Source: Poecilobothrus nobilitatus
Taxonomy: Eukaryota; Arthropoda; Insecta; Diptera; Dolichopodidae
DNA: 64,000 bases
Direction: 5' to 3'
Assembly (NCBI GenBank): GCA_947095535.1
Contig: OX352774.1
Coordinates: 116,067,996 to 116,131,995 of the forward strand
Shown: positions 48,693 to 60,287 of the stretch, piece after piece
How the letters are laid out: each line of letters starts with the position of its first letter
Numbering within the stretch: position 1 is the stretch's first letter
The notes under the pieces: model-generated
Database searches by the model: none
Told to the model about the DNA's origin: nothing
What the model saw: the letters and a program-made list of their open reading frames with translations, nothing else
Translations under genes and position numbers: made by a program

Positions 48693-48857
48693 TTTTTTTT
48701 TTTAATGCATTTCTCTGCCACATTAATGTGGACAGGAAATTACGCAGCATTTCCTGTTCAGGCGTGGCTATAAAGAGGGAATAACTCTTACGATATGTGT
48801 GGGGTTCGAACCCACACTCCCTGTTTATTTACAGCGTATTTTATACGCTAGTTACGT
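48693..48857 (-). mobile_element. SINE type 2, head partly replaced
   Basis: On the minus strand a perfect B box GGTTCGAACCC is followed by the type 2 body (CTCTTTATAGCCACGCCTGA, CATTAATGTGGCAGAGAAAT) and a poly-A tail (T11 from 48693). The A box region is missing; the segment starts at ACTAGCGTATAAAATACGCT next to a mini DINE-like element. Confidence 0.75.
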
Positions 48858-49024
48858 TTTTTATACCCGTACAATAAGTATCTGGTATAATAAAATTACT
48901 CCTCCGTTTGTAACACCTCGAAATAAGCGAACTAGATATACCATCAAAGGCTGGCTGTGAATATACTAACGGTTCGTACTGGTATCTAAGAGTTGACAAA
49001 GGCAACTGTATTGTTTCTCGTTTT
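48858..49024 (-). mobile_element. Miniature DINE-like element, family A
   Basis: In reverse orientation it has the family A start AAAACGAGAAACAATACAGT and end TACCAGATACTTATTGTACG then GGTATAA, with the GTTACAAACGGAGGAGTAAT block. The interior, including the GGACGGACGG motif, is gone, so a 1.55-kb element is reduced to about 167 bp with both termini. Its left edge is exactly where homology to the gypsy RT stops. Confidence 0.75.
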
Positions 49025-49945
49025 CTTCTATCTTCTCTTTTTACTAGAATTTGGTGAAAACCTTTGGCTAAGTCCAAAGTTGTAAAATATTGTGCTTTTC
49101 CCAATTTGTCTAATATATTATCTATATTAGGTATTGGAAATTTATCGCTTACTGTAACATTTATCATTTAGTTTGCGATAGTCCACTACAAGGCGCCACT
49201 TTTTCTTACCCGAATTATCTATTTTTTTTGGTACTACCCACAAGGGGCTTTATATAGTGAGTTACTTTCCCTTATAATACCCTAGTATAACATGTCTTGT
49301 ATTTGTCGTTCAATTTCTTTTTCATGAACTTGTAGATATCTATAAATTTTCGAATAAATAGGACTACTTGTAGTGGTTATAATCTCATGTTGCATTTCAT
49401 GAGTAAAGGATAGATTTTCTCCTTCTTTAAAAAATAAATTTTCGTGTTGTTTTAATAATGTTGATATTTTATTTTTTTCTTCATTATTTAGATGATTTAA
49501 GTTTAAGTCCTCTAGTTTACTACTTTCTAGAGTGTTTATTTCGTTAATATCGAAAGAAATTAGAAAATTTTCAAAGTATATTTTGTTATTATTTATTTCT
49601 AAAAATTTGTTTTTCATATCAATTTTCGCACCAAAAGGAACCAAAAAGTTTTGTCTTATGATAGCGTTATATTTCTTGCTGAAAAAGTTGTGAATTTCGA
49701 TGAAAGGGTTCCAAAAGTCTGAAATTCTTCTGGTATTGGTGTGATAATTTTTTTTTCTTACTTTATTTAAACCATTAAGGGTTTTAAAGAAGAACGGTTT
49801 GTCTAAGTTCTCTTCTTTAAAGTTTTTTAAAATACTAGATTTAATTATGCTTGTATCAGAATCGGTGTCTATCAAGTATTTTAGTTTTTGATTATTAATT
49901 GTTAAAGTTACTGTCGATAATTTGTTGTCCGAAGCTGTCTTGTAA
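49025..49945 (-). pseudogene. Gypsy pol fragment: protease and RT start
   Basis: The protease keeps the surroundings of the active site, but the motif is changed from the usual D-T/S-G to DTD (LIDTDSDTSIIK, at about 49875). Downstream the connection to RT has the EIERQIQDML word, and after a stop and frameshift the palm appears as [20 protein letters not shown] and [10 protein letters not shown], normal for Ty3/gypsy RT. The catalytic YXDD box lies beyond the break and is lost. Lesions include a stop near 49282, a frameshift near 49170 and the missing 3' part. Pol is in a different frame from gag, as is usual in this group. Confidence 0.88.
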
Positions 49946-49949
49946 AATT

Positions 49950-52181
49950 TACGTCATATTTTTGCGTTTTTCGTATATTTTCAACTTCCATGGGTTCGAC
50001 AACCTCGCTGTTGTTATAGTATCTTGGTTGTCTTGTACTGTTAGAGTATCTCGAATATCTAGATTACTGTGTGCTATTATTACTATTGTGTTTCTTATAT
50101 TGGGTAGCAATATTATAGTTATTGGATTGTTGTGAACCAGAATTATTATTAAAATTACTACTATTATTGTTATCATTATTATACTTATAACTAAAATTAT
50201 TATTATTTCTATTATTGTAATTATGATAACTATTATTGTTGTTATAATCATTGTTATTATTTTTATTGTTATTTTTGTATTATTTTTGATCAAATTTTTA
50301 TTTGTTTTTTTTCCTATGCCTGTAGTCAACAGCTCTTTCGTCATCTAACAATTTTAATTCAGAGAATCTATTATATATTTCTATTATTGTACTATTTGAA
50401 GAGATATGCCCTTTAACTAAATTATATATTTTTTCCGTTAAAATTCTTACTAAAAATGTATCATTATTTTCAGGACTATATATGAAAGGTTTCTTCTTCT
50501 TCTTCTCTCAATCCACTACTGGATGTAAGCGTGTACTTTTGAGTTTTGTTGGTTTAACGAATGTTGGCAACGACATTAGTATACTCTTCTCGATTGAATG
50601 CTGTGTGGATTAAATTTTCCATCGTTCTTATATTTGTCCAATTTCTAATATTTCTTAACCTGGACATTTATTTTCTTCCTACACCTCTTCTACCTTCAAA
50701 TTTCCCTTGTACAATTAATTGCAGAAGTTCGTAGTTCTGGCCCCTAATAATATGACCAAAATAGACAGCTTTTCGTTTTTCGCTCGATAAAAGTAGTTCC
50801 CTTTGTTTCCTCAATCTGTTCAGAACTTCTGCATTTGTAATTCTATGTGTCTATGGTATTTTTAACATGTCCACATTTCAAATGCTTCAATTCTGTTCAT
50901 GCTTGCTACTTTTAGGGTCCATGTTTCAACACCATACAGTAGAACTGACCATACATAGGATCTCATAAAGCGTAGTCTTAGCTCGATGTTAATATCTCGA
51001 TTGGTTAGCACCCTTTTGTATTTAAAAAAGGCACCTCTAGCCATCTCTATACGACATTTTATTTCTTTATCAGAGTCCCACTCTCGTGTAGTCAAGATCC
51101 TAGATATTTAAAGCAGGTCACTCGTTCTATGAGAATATTATCGATGAAGATGGAGGCGTTTGAATATGGTACTTTGTTTCTAGATATGATCATATATTTG
51201 GTTTTTTTGGTATTCATGTTCAAACCAAATTCTGTGCTGTGATGGTTGACGCTGCTCATTAGGTGTTGCAAGTCTTCGATACTATCTGCAATTATTGTGG
51301 TGTCGTCGGCGTAGCGGATGTTATTGATAAATGTTACGTTTAGTCCTCTATTTTCTTCAGCTATTGACTCTTGAAATATTTTTTCTGAATAGATGTTGAA
51401 TAAGAATAATGACAGAATGCATCCTTGACGTACTCCTCTATGGGTTCTGAGATCCGCCGTAGTTTCGTCTCCAGATTTTACTATTGCAGTTTAATGCCAA
51501 TATAAATTTTTTATGCACTGTATATCTTTACCATCTATATCTATATTTTGTAGAATCTCTATTAATTTGTTGTGCTGGACTCTATCAAACTATGAAATGT
51601 TTGCTATTATCGAATTCGTAAAGTTCGTTTAGTTCATAGTTTGATTTTCTTAAATGATTAAATAAATCTCTTAAATTACTTACTTTTATATTTCTGGACT
51701 CGTTGATCAACTTCACATAATCTCTTCTAGGGCGAAAATGTAATTTTAATTCTTGCTGTACTTTTTCCCATGTTAAATCAGAGCCTAATTTCTGTATACA
51801 TGTTTTTCCATCTCCTTGTATTTTATCATTATACACTATATCCATGCCGTAATTTTTAAGGTTGATGTTTGTGTTACAAAGTTCAGCTGCCTTATTAACT
51901 GCCTTTATGAATTCTGACATAGTGTATTCATTTTTACCATTAAATGGTGTTAATCACCGAAAATGGTTTAACACTTGTTCCGGTGTTAATTCAAACATAT
52001 TAGGTTGATGTTGATATTGCTGTTGTTGTGCAGCTAGTTGCTGTAGTGCGCTTTGTTGTTGTTGTGCGATTTGTTGTTGTTGTGCGAGTAGTTCTTGTTG
52101 TCGTCGTTCTTGCATAAATTCTTCTAGGTGAGCCTCTTGACGAAGAACCATTTGGCGGAGAATTTCTAGTTCACCTTTCAT
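49950..52181 (-). pseudogene. Gypsy gag, interrupted by a LINE
   Basis: ATG at 52179-52181. The first 75 codons are Gln-rich (runs of QQQQ) with a charged helical start (ELEILRQMVLRQEAHLEEFM), typical of gypsy Gag. A TGA at 51951-51953 breaks the frame, then the capsid-like part continues (MSEFIKAVNKAAELC, WEKVQQELKLHF) to about 51598, where the LINE lies. Gag resumes at 50487 and goes through an Asn-rich tract (about 50130-50290) to a PMEVE word near 49990. No CCHC zinc knuckle is visible. Apart from the TGA and the insertion the gene is largely open. Confidence 0.8.
50488..51590 (-). mobile_element. 5'-truncated RTE-like LINE inserted in gypsy gag
   Basis: Flanked by the 7-bp duplication TATGAAA (50481-50487 and 51591-51597). 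On the minus strand it opens in RT with FDRVQHNKLIEILQNI, then GVRQGCILS, the catalytic RYADDTTIIAD (both Asp present), FGLNMNTKKTKYMI and FKYLGS. A frameshift follows, then EIKCRIEMARGAFFKY and LLYGVETWTLK up to a stop near 50862. The last part (KAVYFGHIIRGQNYELLQLI, RLRNIRNW) is followed by a (GAA)n tail at 50490-50505. The endonuclease is lost. Several stops and one frameshift make it inactive. RTE-like clade assignment is from motif style and not certain. Confidence 0.9.
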
Positions 52182-52706
52182 TGTATTTATTTTGCCGATT
52201 TTTATCGAATATTTTTTGTCTCTGACTTTTGTTCATGCAGAGTTATATTTATTTATATATAATTTTTTTTATTTATTCACGAAATTAATGTTTTTTTTAC
52301 GTAATAAAAGTATCTAATTACACTAATTTACTTAATAAATAATTTTTATTATTTTTTTTTTTTTTTTTTGTAATTAACTTATTTAGAAAATCACTATTTA
52401 TCGTTTTTTCTTAATTATTTTTAATTAATTTTAACAATAAATTATTTAAAAATTCTAACAATAAATTAATTAAAAATTAGCAATAAATAATAAAATATAT
52501 ATATTATGTTTTATTATTTTAATTTAATATTTATAAAATATAATTATCTTTTTGTTTTTTTTTATTTTATTATTATTAAAAATAACCACGTAGAGTGGGC
52601 GGCGAGTAGTTATTTGGAAGGCGGGAGTGTTTAAAAAAAATGTTTTCACTTGTTAAAATTTTGTTTTGTTTAAAAGGTTGAAAATTTAACCTTCAGATTA
52701 AATTTT
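52182..52706 (-). other. Gypsy leader region
   Basis: AT-rich untranslated sequence between the putative primer-binding site and gag. GAGTGGGCGGCGAGTAG at 52593-52609 on the plus strand is an isolated G-rich patch. Confidence 0.45.
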
Positions 52707-52720
52707 CCGCGACTGCGTCA
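52707..52720 (-). promoter_or_regulatory. Probable primer-binding site of the gypsy element
   Basis: On the minus strand TGACGCAGTCGCGG resembles the GGCGCAGTCG primer-binding site of Drosophila 17.6/297-type gypsy elements, which use a tRNA-Ser primer (from knowledge). It lies 525 bp upstream of gag, where a PBS is expected. The GTTAC immediately beyond (52721) would be the LTR edge; the opposite LTR end is unclear (GTAAC at 52848-52852 is a weak candidate). Confidence 0.5.
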
Positions 52721-52721
52721 G

Positions 52722-53640
52722 TTACATTTTTTTATTTAATTAAAACAATTTCTTTTGGTGTAGTCTTAAAACTGAGTTTTATTTTATATCTTTAATTTAT
52801 TTATATTAAAATTTACATATTATACTTATTGCTAACATAAACATTTCGTAACATAAAACAATAACATTACTTAATACTAATTTTCGAAATGCTTATGGAT
52901 TTATAAAATTTACTAAAGAAATGCTAAGTTGCATTTCAAAAGGTGAATGAGTTTTAGGTACTTTTATATTAATCAAGGTTAATTGATTCAAAGTTCAAAA
53001 ACATTGTTAATACTTAAAGTATAGAAACTTTGAATATATAACTCGATCTTACCCACTAGACCACCGCGAGGCCTCTCAATAATCTTTGGTTGAACAAATT
53101 TCTTTTCTAGACCTTCTATTTATTGTACAAACTTCTTTTCTAAACCTTCAATTCCATGATAATTCCTTTATTAGTTCTCATTTTTTTTTTTTTTTTTTTG
53201 AGCCCATTCATTAAACAAAGCTTCAAAATAAATTAAATCTAAAAACTTTATAATTTACTTAATCAATAACCATAACAATGTTGAAAAATTTTCTAATAAT
53301 GGTAACTTTAATGAATGTCAAAAAATAAATACTACAAAATTGCAAACTATTATTAAAATATCATAATCTATTATTAATAATAATCTAGCGATTTTAAATT
53401 AATACTTTTATCAATATGTGATTAAATTATTATTTTTTTTTTTTTTGTATCTAAGATTTCATTTTTTATGTATGTTTGTATTTGTAGATATAACCAAATA
53501 TCTTAAGTTAACATTATACCGTTATCATATTTTTTATTTTGTTATAACAGAAAGATAGTAAGCATTCTTTATTAAATTTTAACTGATTGCGGAATTTTTT
53601 ATTAGATTATTTTTTTAAATAATTTTACAAAATTTTATAA
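52722..53640. other. Noncoding DNA with a SINE head fragment
   Basis: On the minus strand at about 53041-53080 lies GAGAGGCCTCGCGGTGGTCT followed by AGTGGGTAAGATCG, a type 2-like SINE head with an A-box match TGGTCTAGTGGG and no body. Part of this segment may be gypsy LTR. Otherwise no gene is recognised. Confidence 0.45.
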
Positions 53641-53658
53641 AATCTTTAGATTTTAACG

Positions 53659-53985
53659 GTGAAATTACAAAAAAGAACGTCATCAATGATTATTTCAACA
53701 GAAAATACAGATGAAACGAAAATTGGATTTTATGATCATGTAAATAAAATTACAAAAATGACGTCATCAATGATTATTTCAACAGAAAATACAGATGAAA
53801 TGAAACTTGGATTTTATGATCATTTTATATATTTAAGAAGCACAATTTTTAAATATGCTTTATTTTATTATATTGGTTTAGATTTTACAAAACTTTTATG
53901 TGAATCATTTTTTATATTATTTAATATTGTATTAGTTTTTATAATAATAATTTTAAGATTTTTATATGAATTAATAATAAATTAA
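53659..53985 (+). CDS. Unidentified ORF with an in-frame 28-residue duplication and hydrophobic tail
   Basis: An open frame of about 108 codons ends at TAA 53983-53985. It contains two copies of a 28-residue unit (each with SSMIISTENTDE and GFYDH) with an 84-bp period, then a strongly hydrophobic stretch (residues about 65-108, for example ILFNIVLVFIIIILRFLYEL) that could be one or two membrane segments. There is no good ATG at the beginning: the frame opens at GTG 53659, with in-frame ATGs inside the repeat (for example 53686). It could be a terminal exon; an AG at 53648-53649 is a possible acceptor. The duplicated units differ at few bases, and three of the differences change amino acids. 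I do not recognise the protein, and a chance AT-rich ORF is not excluded for the hydrophobic part. Confidence 0.35.
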   Translation: MKLQKRTSSMIISTENTDETKIGFYDHVNKITKMTSSMIISTENTDEMKLGFYDHFIYLRSTIFKYALFYYIGLDFTKLLCESFFILFNIVLVFIIIILRFLYELIIN

Positions 53986-54865
53986 ATATATAAATTTTAA
54001 ATTAAAAAAAACTTTAACAAAAATTATTTTTATTTACTTTTTGTTCATTTCATTAAAAGAGATGTGTATTTAATTTGTTAGATTGGAACCCCATATTATT
54101 TTAACAAGGTATTTCACATAATAAAACATTTTTTAAGTCAATAATTTTGAGAAATTTATGTAAAATGTTACTTCTTAATTTAAATTGACAGAGTTGTATG
54201 TATGGACTCTATGATTAAATATTTTTGTACACCATATTTTTTGGTAGATGAAATTATTTTAGTTACATATTCCTGTAGGGAATGCGTATTAATATATGCG
54301 GTAAAAGTCAATTGTTTTGATAAAATTCGAAATAAAAATAAAATCATTTTAATTTTTCATTTATTATTAAAATAATAATAAAAATTTCATAATTCTTCAA
54401 AAGCTGTGCTATATAATTTTCATTATTATGGGCAAGGAACGAATTTCTTCTGTTTAAGCATTCTTTCTAATTCTAAGCATCAAAGCTTATTTTTGTTACT
54501 CTATAATGTTTCTCAGTTATTTCAAAAATTTGTTTTGTACTTAATAACGTAGGTAGATTTTTCGATTTATTTTTTTTTTCTATTAGAATACCGAAATATT
54601 CATATAATTATCCTTACAAAATAGTTTACTTCGCCTTTTAGAACGTTACAAATATATATAGGGACACTTTCTTAGAAATTTTTATTTTTCTATTTATGAA
54701 AAAACTTAGTTCAAAATATGAAAGGCATTGTTTAAATTATTAAATCCTGAAAATCAAAGTCAATATTAATAAACATTTGAAGCCTCGGCTTGCTTTTAAA
54801 GCATACGTTCTAAACCACTCTAGTATTAAAATGAATGAATATGTATGTTGAATTGATAATAATAC
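53986..54865. other. AT-rich noncoding DNA
   Basis: No gene is recognised. Confidence 0.5.
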
Positions 54866-55056
54866 AGAGAGGGCCTCGGTGACCTTACCGACTAGGATAT
54901 ACTAGATAGAGCATATAAAATACGATGTAAACATTGAAAAAGTCGTAAGAATTATTTCTCCCTTATGGCATTTACAGCACCACTTCAAAAGGAAAGGCTC
55001 TCTAATTTCCTAATCACATTTATGTGGCAGGGGAATGAACTAAAAAAAGTAAAAAA
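54866..55056 (+). mobile_element. SINE type 2, degraded head
   Basis: Head GAGAGGGCCTCGGTGACCTT with an altered A box, then CATATAAAATACGATGTAAA, CCCTTATGGCATTTACAGCA, TCACATTTATGTGGCAGGGG and an A-rich end. The B box is eroded (GTTTACAT replaced part is not recognisable as GGTTCGA). Older than the copies at 17.1 and 48.7 kb. Confidence 0.7.
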
Positions 55057-57627
55057 GACAGATGTTTGTTAAAATTAAATATTACAAAAATTATAAAATT
55101 TTAGAAATTCGAAATTTGTTGATAAAATTAATTGACATAATTTAAAAAGCATTAAAAAAATGGGCACAAAAAAGATTAGTTAAAATATTAAAATATAATT
55201 ATTATTTTTTATTGAATATTTTCTTTTAGTAATATCACTTGAAGCTCGTGAAATCGACAATAACGCTCACCAATATTAAAGAAGTCTACTGCAAAAAATT
55301 AAAACTAATATATCTCAATTCTTAATGCCTATAATCGGCAAAGTAAGATATATAGATATATACAGAAGGAAATTAATTAAATTCAGAAAAGCAAATACAT
55401 ACCATGCGTATGGGATATTTTTACGACCGATTTATTATTATCAATTTTTCTGCTATACTCTGAGTAAATCGAAATTTGTGATTTTTCAGTAACAAAAAAT
55501 AACCTTATAATATTTTTTGGTATATACGGATAATATTTATTTATTATCTGATGCCAATCATAAGAAAACTTTTAATTTATAGAATTAATTTCTATTTTAA
55601 ATATATAAACGTAAATATGAGTTCTTTCCTATTAATAGAAGGAGATTTTCTTTTGAAAAAATAAGAGATTTTGTTTTTTTTATTTAAAAATATCCACAAA
55701 CACTTTCCACTTTCTATTAAAGCAAATTAAAGATGATGGTTATAACTTTATGAAGATTAATAATATCAGTATAGTATCAATATTAAAGATATACTGGCAA
55801 TAGAATAACCTTAAGATGTTAATATGTTATTTTATTACTTTAATATCAATTATTATATATGTAATAATCTAATTATCTCTGTAATATTACCATAAGACAA
55901 TCATTCATCCGATATAATTAAAATGTTTAATTAATTTATTACAGATTTACCAATCAAACTCCAAACCAATATAACGAATATAAAATGTAATAAATCACCC
56001 ACTTTAAAAATAAATCCTTACTTTCGGCAATCGTATAGAGGAGTCATTCTTCCAAATGGCAATTAATTTAAAATCAACTAGTTTCAAAACATTTTTTTTA
56101 AACCCTCGCCGGCTGCTTGCATTATCGAGTCCTAACATATTATAATAACAGATTTTATAAAACAACCAAATTGAACTTGATTATATTGTCTCTTTTAGTA
56201 ATTTGAGGAAATGGAAACTGACTTCCACGAAAAAATTTCTTTCTTTCTGTAAACTAGTTTTAAATTGCATATATATATATAACAGATTATAAACCATTAA
56301 TAACCATTAACCGAACAATCCAATCCAATTTTCAATGAATATAATTAATTAATTTTTTTATTGTAATTAATATCAATTACCATTAATTAAGAGTTGACGG
56401 ATAATTTCTATTAAATTACTAGTAGTAGTTTGATCGGTAGGCAGTTCATTCGTTCGTAGCATTTGGATTTAAAATTGAATTTTTATTTATTTAAAATGCA
56501 TTTTTTTTTTTTTTATTAAAATTAAGCATAACATTTTTTTGAAAAATCAAAAAATAAAAGAAAATTGTATTACTGTACATCCTCTTACTCTGATTTTATA
56601 TTAAAAACTGTTATTTTACCATAAATAACTCTATATATTTATATCGGTTCATGGCTTATAGTATCTAATGAATTATAAAAATAACGGTTGTATTTTAAAG
56701 GGTTCGCTACAAACTCAACTCAAAACCTAATAAAAATCTTGATACCGCTTTTACTATGATCGATTAGACATGCCTTCAAGTCTACTCTCAAGAGCATAAA
56801 TGTAGAACGCAATTTTATTGGTCATACTACGACGTTTTATCGATCAATTGTGTTAAAATTTTGAGTATATCAAAACTCTTATTTAAAGTGTCTATAGTAA
56901 ATAGAAGAATAAAAATAAATTTTGACAAAAAAAACAACATTGCAACAAAAAAGTTCAACTTTTGTTTTTGGTACAAAATACAAAAAATAGTAATTAATTC
57001 TTTCATAAGTTCAATTCTAATCATCAAATTATCAGATAAATTTTGATCTTAATGAACATGTCAAACTTTAAAATTTTATATCCAATTTTTTACTTCATAT
57101 AAACTAAAACGTAAATATTAAGGCTAAATTTTAGAAGACAAAAACAATTAATTGAAATTTTTTGAATTAGAATTAAAGCAAAAACACGCAAAGTGTTTGA
57201 CAGATAAATACTCAAATTCATTATAAATTTTATCAATTTCACAATAAAAATTAATTTTTTTTTTTTTTTTTTTAACCTTACATAATAAAAATTTTATTGT
57301 TTGTCTAAAATATCTAGTGTTTTTTTTATGCGTCAACGATTCCACTTAAAGTATACATACATGTACATATCAATTTATTTAATTTCACAATTTATGTTTT
57401 TGTTTAATTTTTCTCTCTATCTCTCTACTTCTCTGTCGAAATAAAACAGTACTTTTCTCATTTGCTTTATATTTTTTAAGCACATTCCAAAACATTTCTT
57501 TAGAACACTTCTGTCAAAACATTGAATTTCATTAATATGAGCAATAAAACTTAAAAGAAAAAGCTATTTTAAAGTAAAAAGTTAGTGAAATTTAATTTTT
57601 TTACTCAATGTTTATATTTCGTGATCA
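55057..57627. other. AT-rich noncoding DNA
   Basis: No gene is recognised over about 2.5 kb. Overlapping open frames on both strands at 56827-57046 are AT-composition artefacts. Confidence 0.5.
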
Positions 57628-58960
57628 TGACAAGAAACAAGGTAGAATGTAAACCAACGGTTTTTAAAAGCGCACATTTCCAAAACTCAATACAAACTGT
57701 TTAGAAGTGTGACTTACACAAAAATTTGAAAATTTCATGTAATAAGAAAAAATGTGAAAATAGGACATTTTTGAAATTTTGAGGGGCTATAAGTTCGGAA
57801 TCCTATATAACTAAGAAAAGCCGTTAACACACGTAAAAATATATTATTGAACCTTTAATTTTCATGTCTTGCCGAAGAAAAATTTGTACAGGTGCCTAAG
57901 TTACAGGTGTCTAAAAATAGCAAATTTTCAATTTTTGAGGCGTAATAACTCTTAAAGAGAGGGTGCTAGCAAAAAATTTTCTGAGGAAACTTATACTAAT
58001 TCTAAAAGTTCTTTCTTGTCTCAAAATTTCAGGTTCCTATCTAAAGGGGTGCCGGAGTTATGAAAAAAGAAATTTCATGCAAAATGTGGTTTTCACATAA
58101 CGGTAAATTTAAATAGTAAATTACAAAATATTACATAATTTTGATATTGTTTTATATAGATAATAAAATTTTCGATCTTCTGGCGGTTTTAGATAGCAAA
58201 ATTATTACGCAGATCCCGAGATATATACATCTGAAAATGGGGCTTTTTCGCAATTTTGAAGAGCTGCAACTTTGGAACCCTTTACAATTCAAATAAACCT
58301 TTAACACATGTAAAAATATATTATTGTAGCTTTAATTTTTATATCATGCAGAAGTAAAATGTGTACAGGTTCCTAAGTTACAGGTGTTCAAAAATAGCAA
58401 ATTTTCAATTTTTAAGCCCTAATAGCTCATAAACAGGGGGTGGTCCGAAAAAATTTTCTGAGCAAACTTATACTAATTCTAAAAGGTCTTTCTTGCCTCA
58501 AAATTTCAAGCTTCAATCTAGAAGCGTGCCGGAGTTATGAAAGTAGAAAAATCATGCAAAATTTGGTTTTCACATAACGGTAAATTTAAATACTAAATTT
58601 AAAAAAATTGTATCAGTTTGATATTAATTTACAAAGATAAAAGAAATACCTGTCGAATGACGTTTTCAGATTGAAAAAATCTTAAGCAGAACATAAGATA
58701 TATGCATTTAAAAATAGGGCTTTTTCAAAGTTTGCGGGACTGTAGCTCCGTAATGGGGGGCTACATGAAAAAGTTGTTCCACAAAATTATTTTTTTTATG
58801 AGACCTACCTATGGTTAAAATTTTTTTTCTCTATCTTTAACGGTGTAGAAGTTTTGTAAACAGACGGACGGACAGAGTGAAACTAATAAGCACATTTTTT
58901 CAAAATTTTTTTGGAAATGTGCTAAAAAAATTAATAATAGTATTTAAAAGCTTCTTTTTT
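57628..58960 (+). mobile_element. DINE-1/Helentron-like element, family D
   Basis: It begins near ACAAGAAACAAGGTAGAATG and holds two copies of a roughly 477-bp unit (CCTAAGTTACAGGTG begins at 57895 and at 58372). Each unit has CATAACGGTAAATTTAAATA and a GCCGGAGTTATGAAA word. Near the end are GGACTGTAGCTCCGTAATGG and GACGGACGGACAGAGTGAAA, blocks shared with family A. The tail has CTAATAAGCACATTTTTTCA. No ORF. Partial relatives lie at 12.8, 15.1 and 43.9 kb. Confidence 0.7.
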
Positions 58961-60287
58961 TTTTGTTAAGTATTATTAATGTAGTTGTTTTTGTTGCCAC
59001 CCTTCAACATTTTCATTTTTATTTAATAATTTTTTTTGTCGTTCAAAATTACTTACGTAAAAAAAAAAACACAAAAAAAAAAAACACAAAAACAAAAAAC
59101 TTCTTGTCGTTAATAACACCTAATAAAATAATTTCTAATCGTGGTCATGATTACCGTAGTATTAACAATTTTTAATGTTAAATAACAGCTACATTTAAAT
59201 TGTTTTATGCACCTTTTTCAGTTAATAGGTCAATTGCTTTAAAATAACTTTTTCTTTTGTTGCTCATATTGATGAAATTCAATGTTCAGAAAATAATTTT
59301 AATATTTCGAAAAGATCGCTTATATTAAATATGATAGAGTAAAGTTAAGTTTATCGTATAGTTTAAAGTTAGGAAAACATATAATACATAAAAAGCAAAT
59401 AATATCATTTTTCCATTTTGCTCTGTTTCTTAATCTTCTTTTAAATAATATCCTGAAGAGTAAATTTAAATGTATATCTATATAGGGTCATAGAAAAAGT
59501 AATTTTTTTAAATGGGCCAATAACAGGTGCCAGTAAAAATTATAGAAAATTATTAATTATTAAAATGAAATTTTTGTTGTCTAATAGCTTCCCCTCTAAA
59601 TAATTTTACCAATAAGTACAGCCGTTTTTTTATATGCAATAGGAAAAGTAGGAAAATGAAGTAGGAAAATCTTTAAAAATATTGAACATAACGATCAAAT
59701 AAGATTTAAATAGTCAGAAAAGTTTAAATAAAAACAATATAAAAATTGAAGAACTGTCATGGAATTGTGCCTTTGACAGAAGTTTCAACTAATGACGTTA
59801 GACCAACAAACATTTAATTTTTAGTACAAAAATATAAAGTGTGTAATTGCAATTATAAAAATATATCATTAAATAATAATTGTTATCTAATATTGTTGCA
59901 AAAAATTCCTATCTAATAAACAAAAGCTACATTATTTATTTTTTTTTTTTTCTGAAAAAAGCTTTCAAATTACTAAAATTTATTCCGGTCCACTATAAAA
60001 ACAATTAATTTTTTTTTAAATTAAAAAGTATACCTTTCAATTATATTTAATTCTAGTATTATTAGTAGCTTTGAATAGCGAACACAAATTTATTGGTCAT
60101 TAAGAACAAAAAATTATTGTCTCTTGTGCTAATTTTAGTTAATTCTATTCATATAAAAAAATTATTTGGCGGTTTATTTTAAATTTTCTAACAGTAAAAA
60201 TATTTTATTTATATTTAAAATACAATTTCATATAAATTTTTAAAAATTAAGTCAAATCAGAAAAGTTCCAATTTACAAAAAATTAAT
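58961..60287. other. Upstream region of the EcKL gene
   Basis: AT-rich and without another gene. No clear TATA box or initiator could be chosen with confidence. The 70-codon frame at 58963-59175 is low-complexity (Lys/Asn runs) and unsupported. Confidence 0.45.

Larger units (their letters stand above)
49025..52721 (-). mobile_element. Ty3/gypsy LTR retrotransposon, broken
   Basis: In minus-strand order: possible LTR edge and primer-binding site (52707-52720), 525-bp leader, gag (from 52181), a LINE insertion in gag (50488-51590), Asn-rich gag end, protease, and the start of reverse transcriptase, which breaks at 49024. RNase H, integrase and 3' LTR are absent. No env is seen. This is an old retrotransposon copy that cannot move on its own. 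Confidence 0.88.

Noticed and set aside
49949..50344. Ile/Thr-rich 131-codon frame on the minus strand
   Set aside because: It is an out-of-frame reading of the Asn-rich end of gypsy gag.
56827..57046. Open frames on both strands at the same place
   Set aside because: Both are AT-rich and mutually antisense, with no domain in either.
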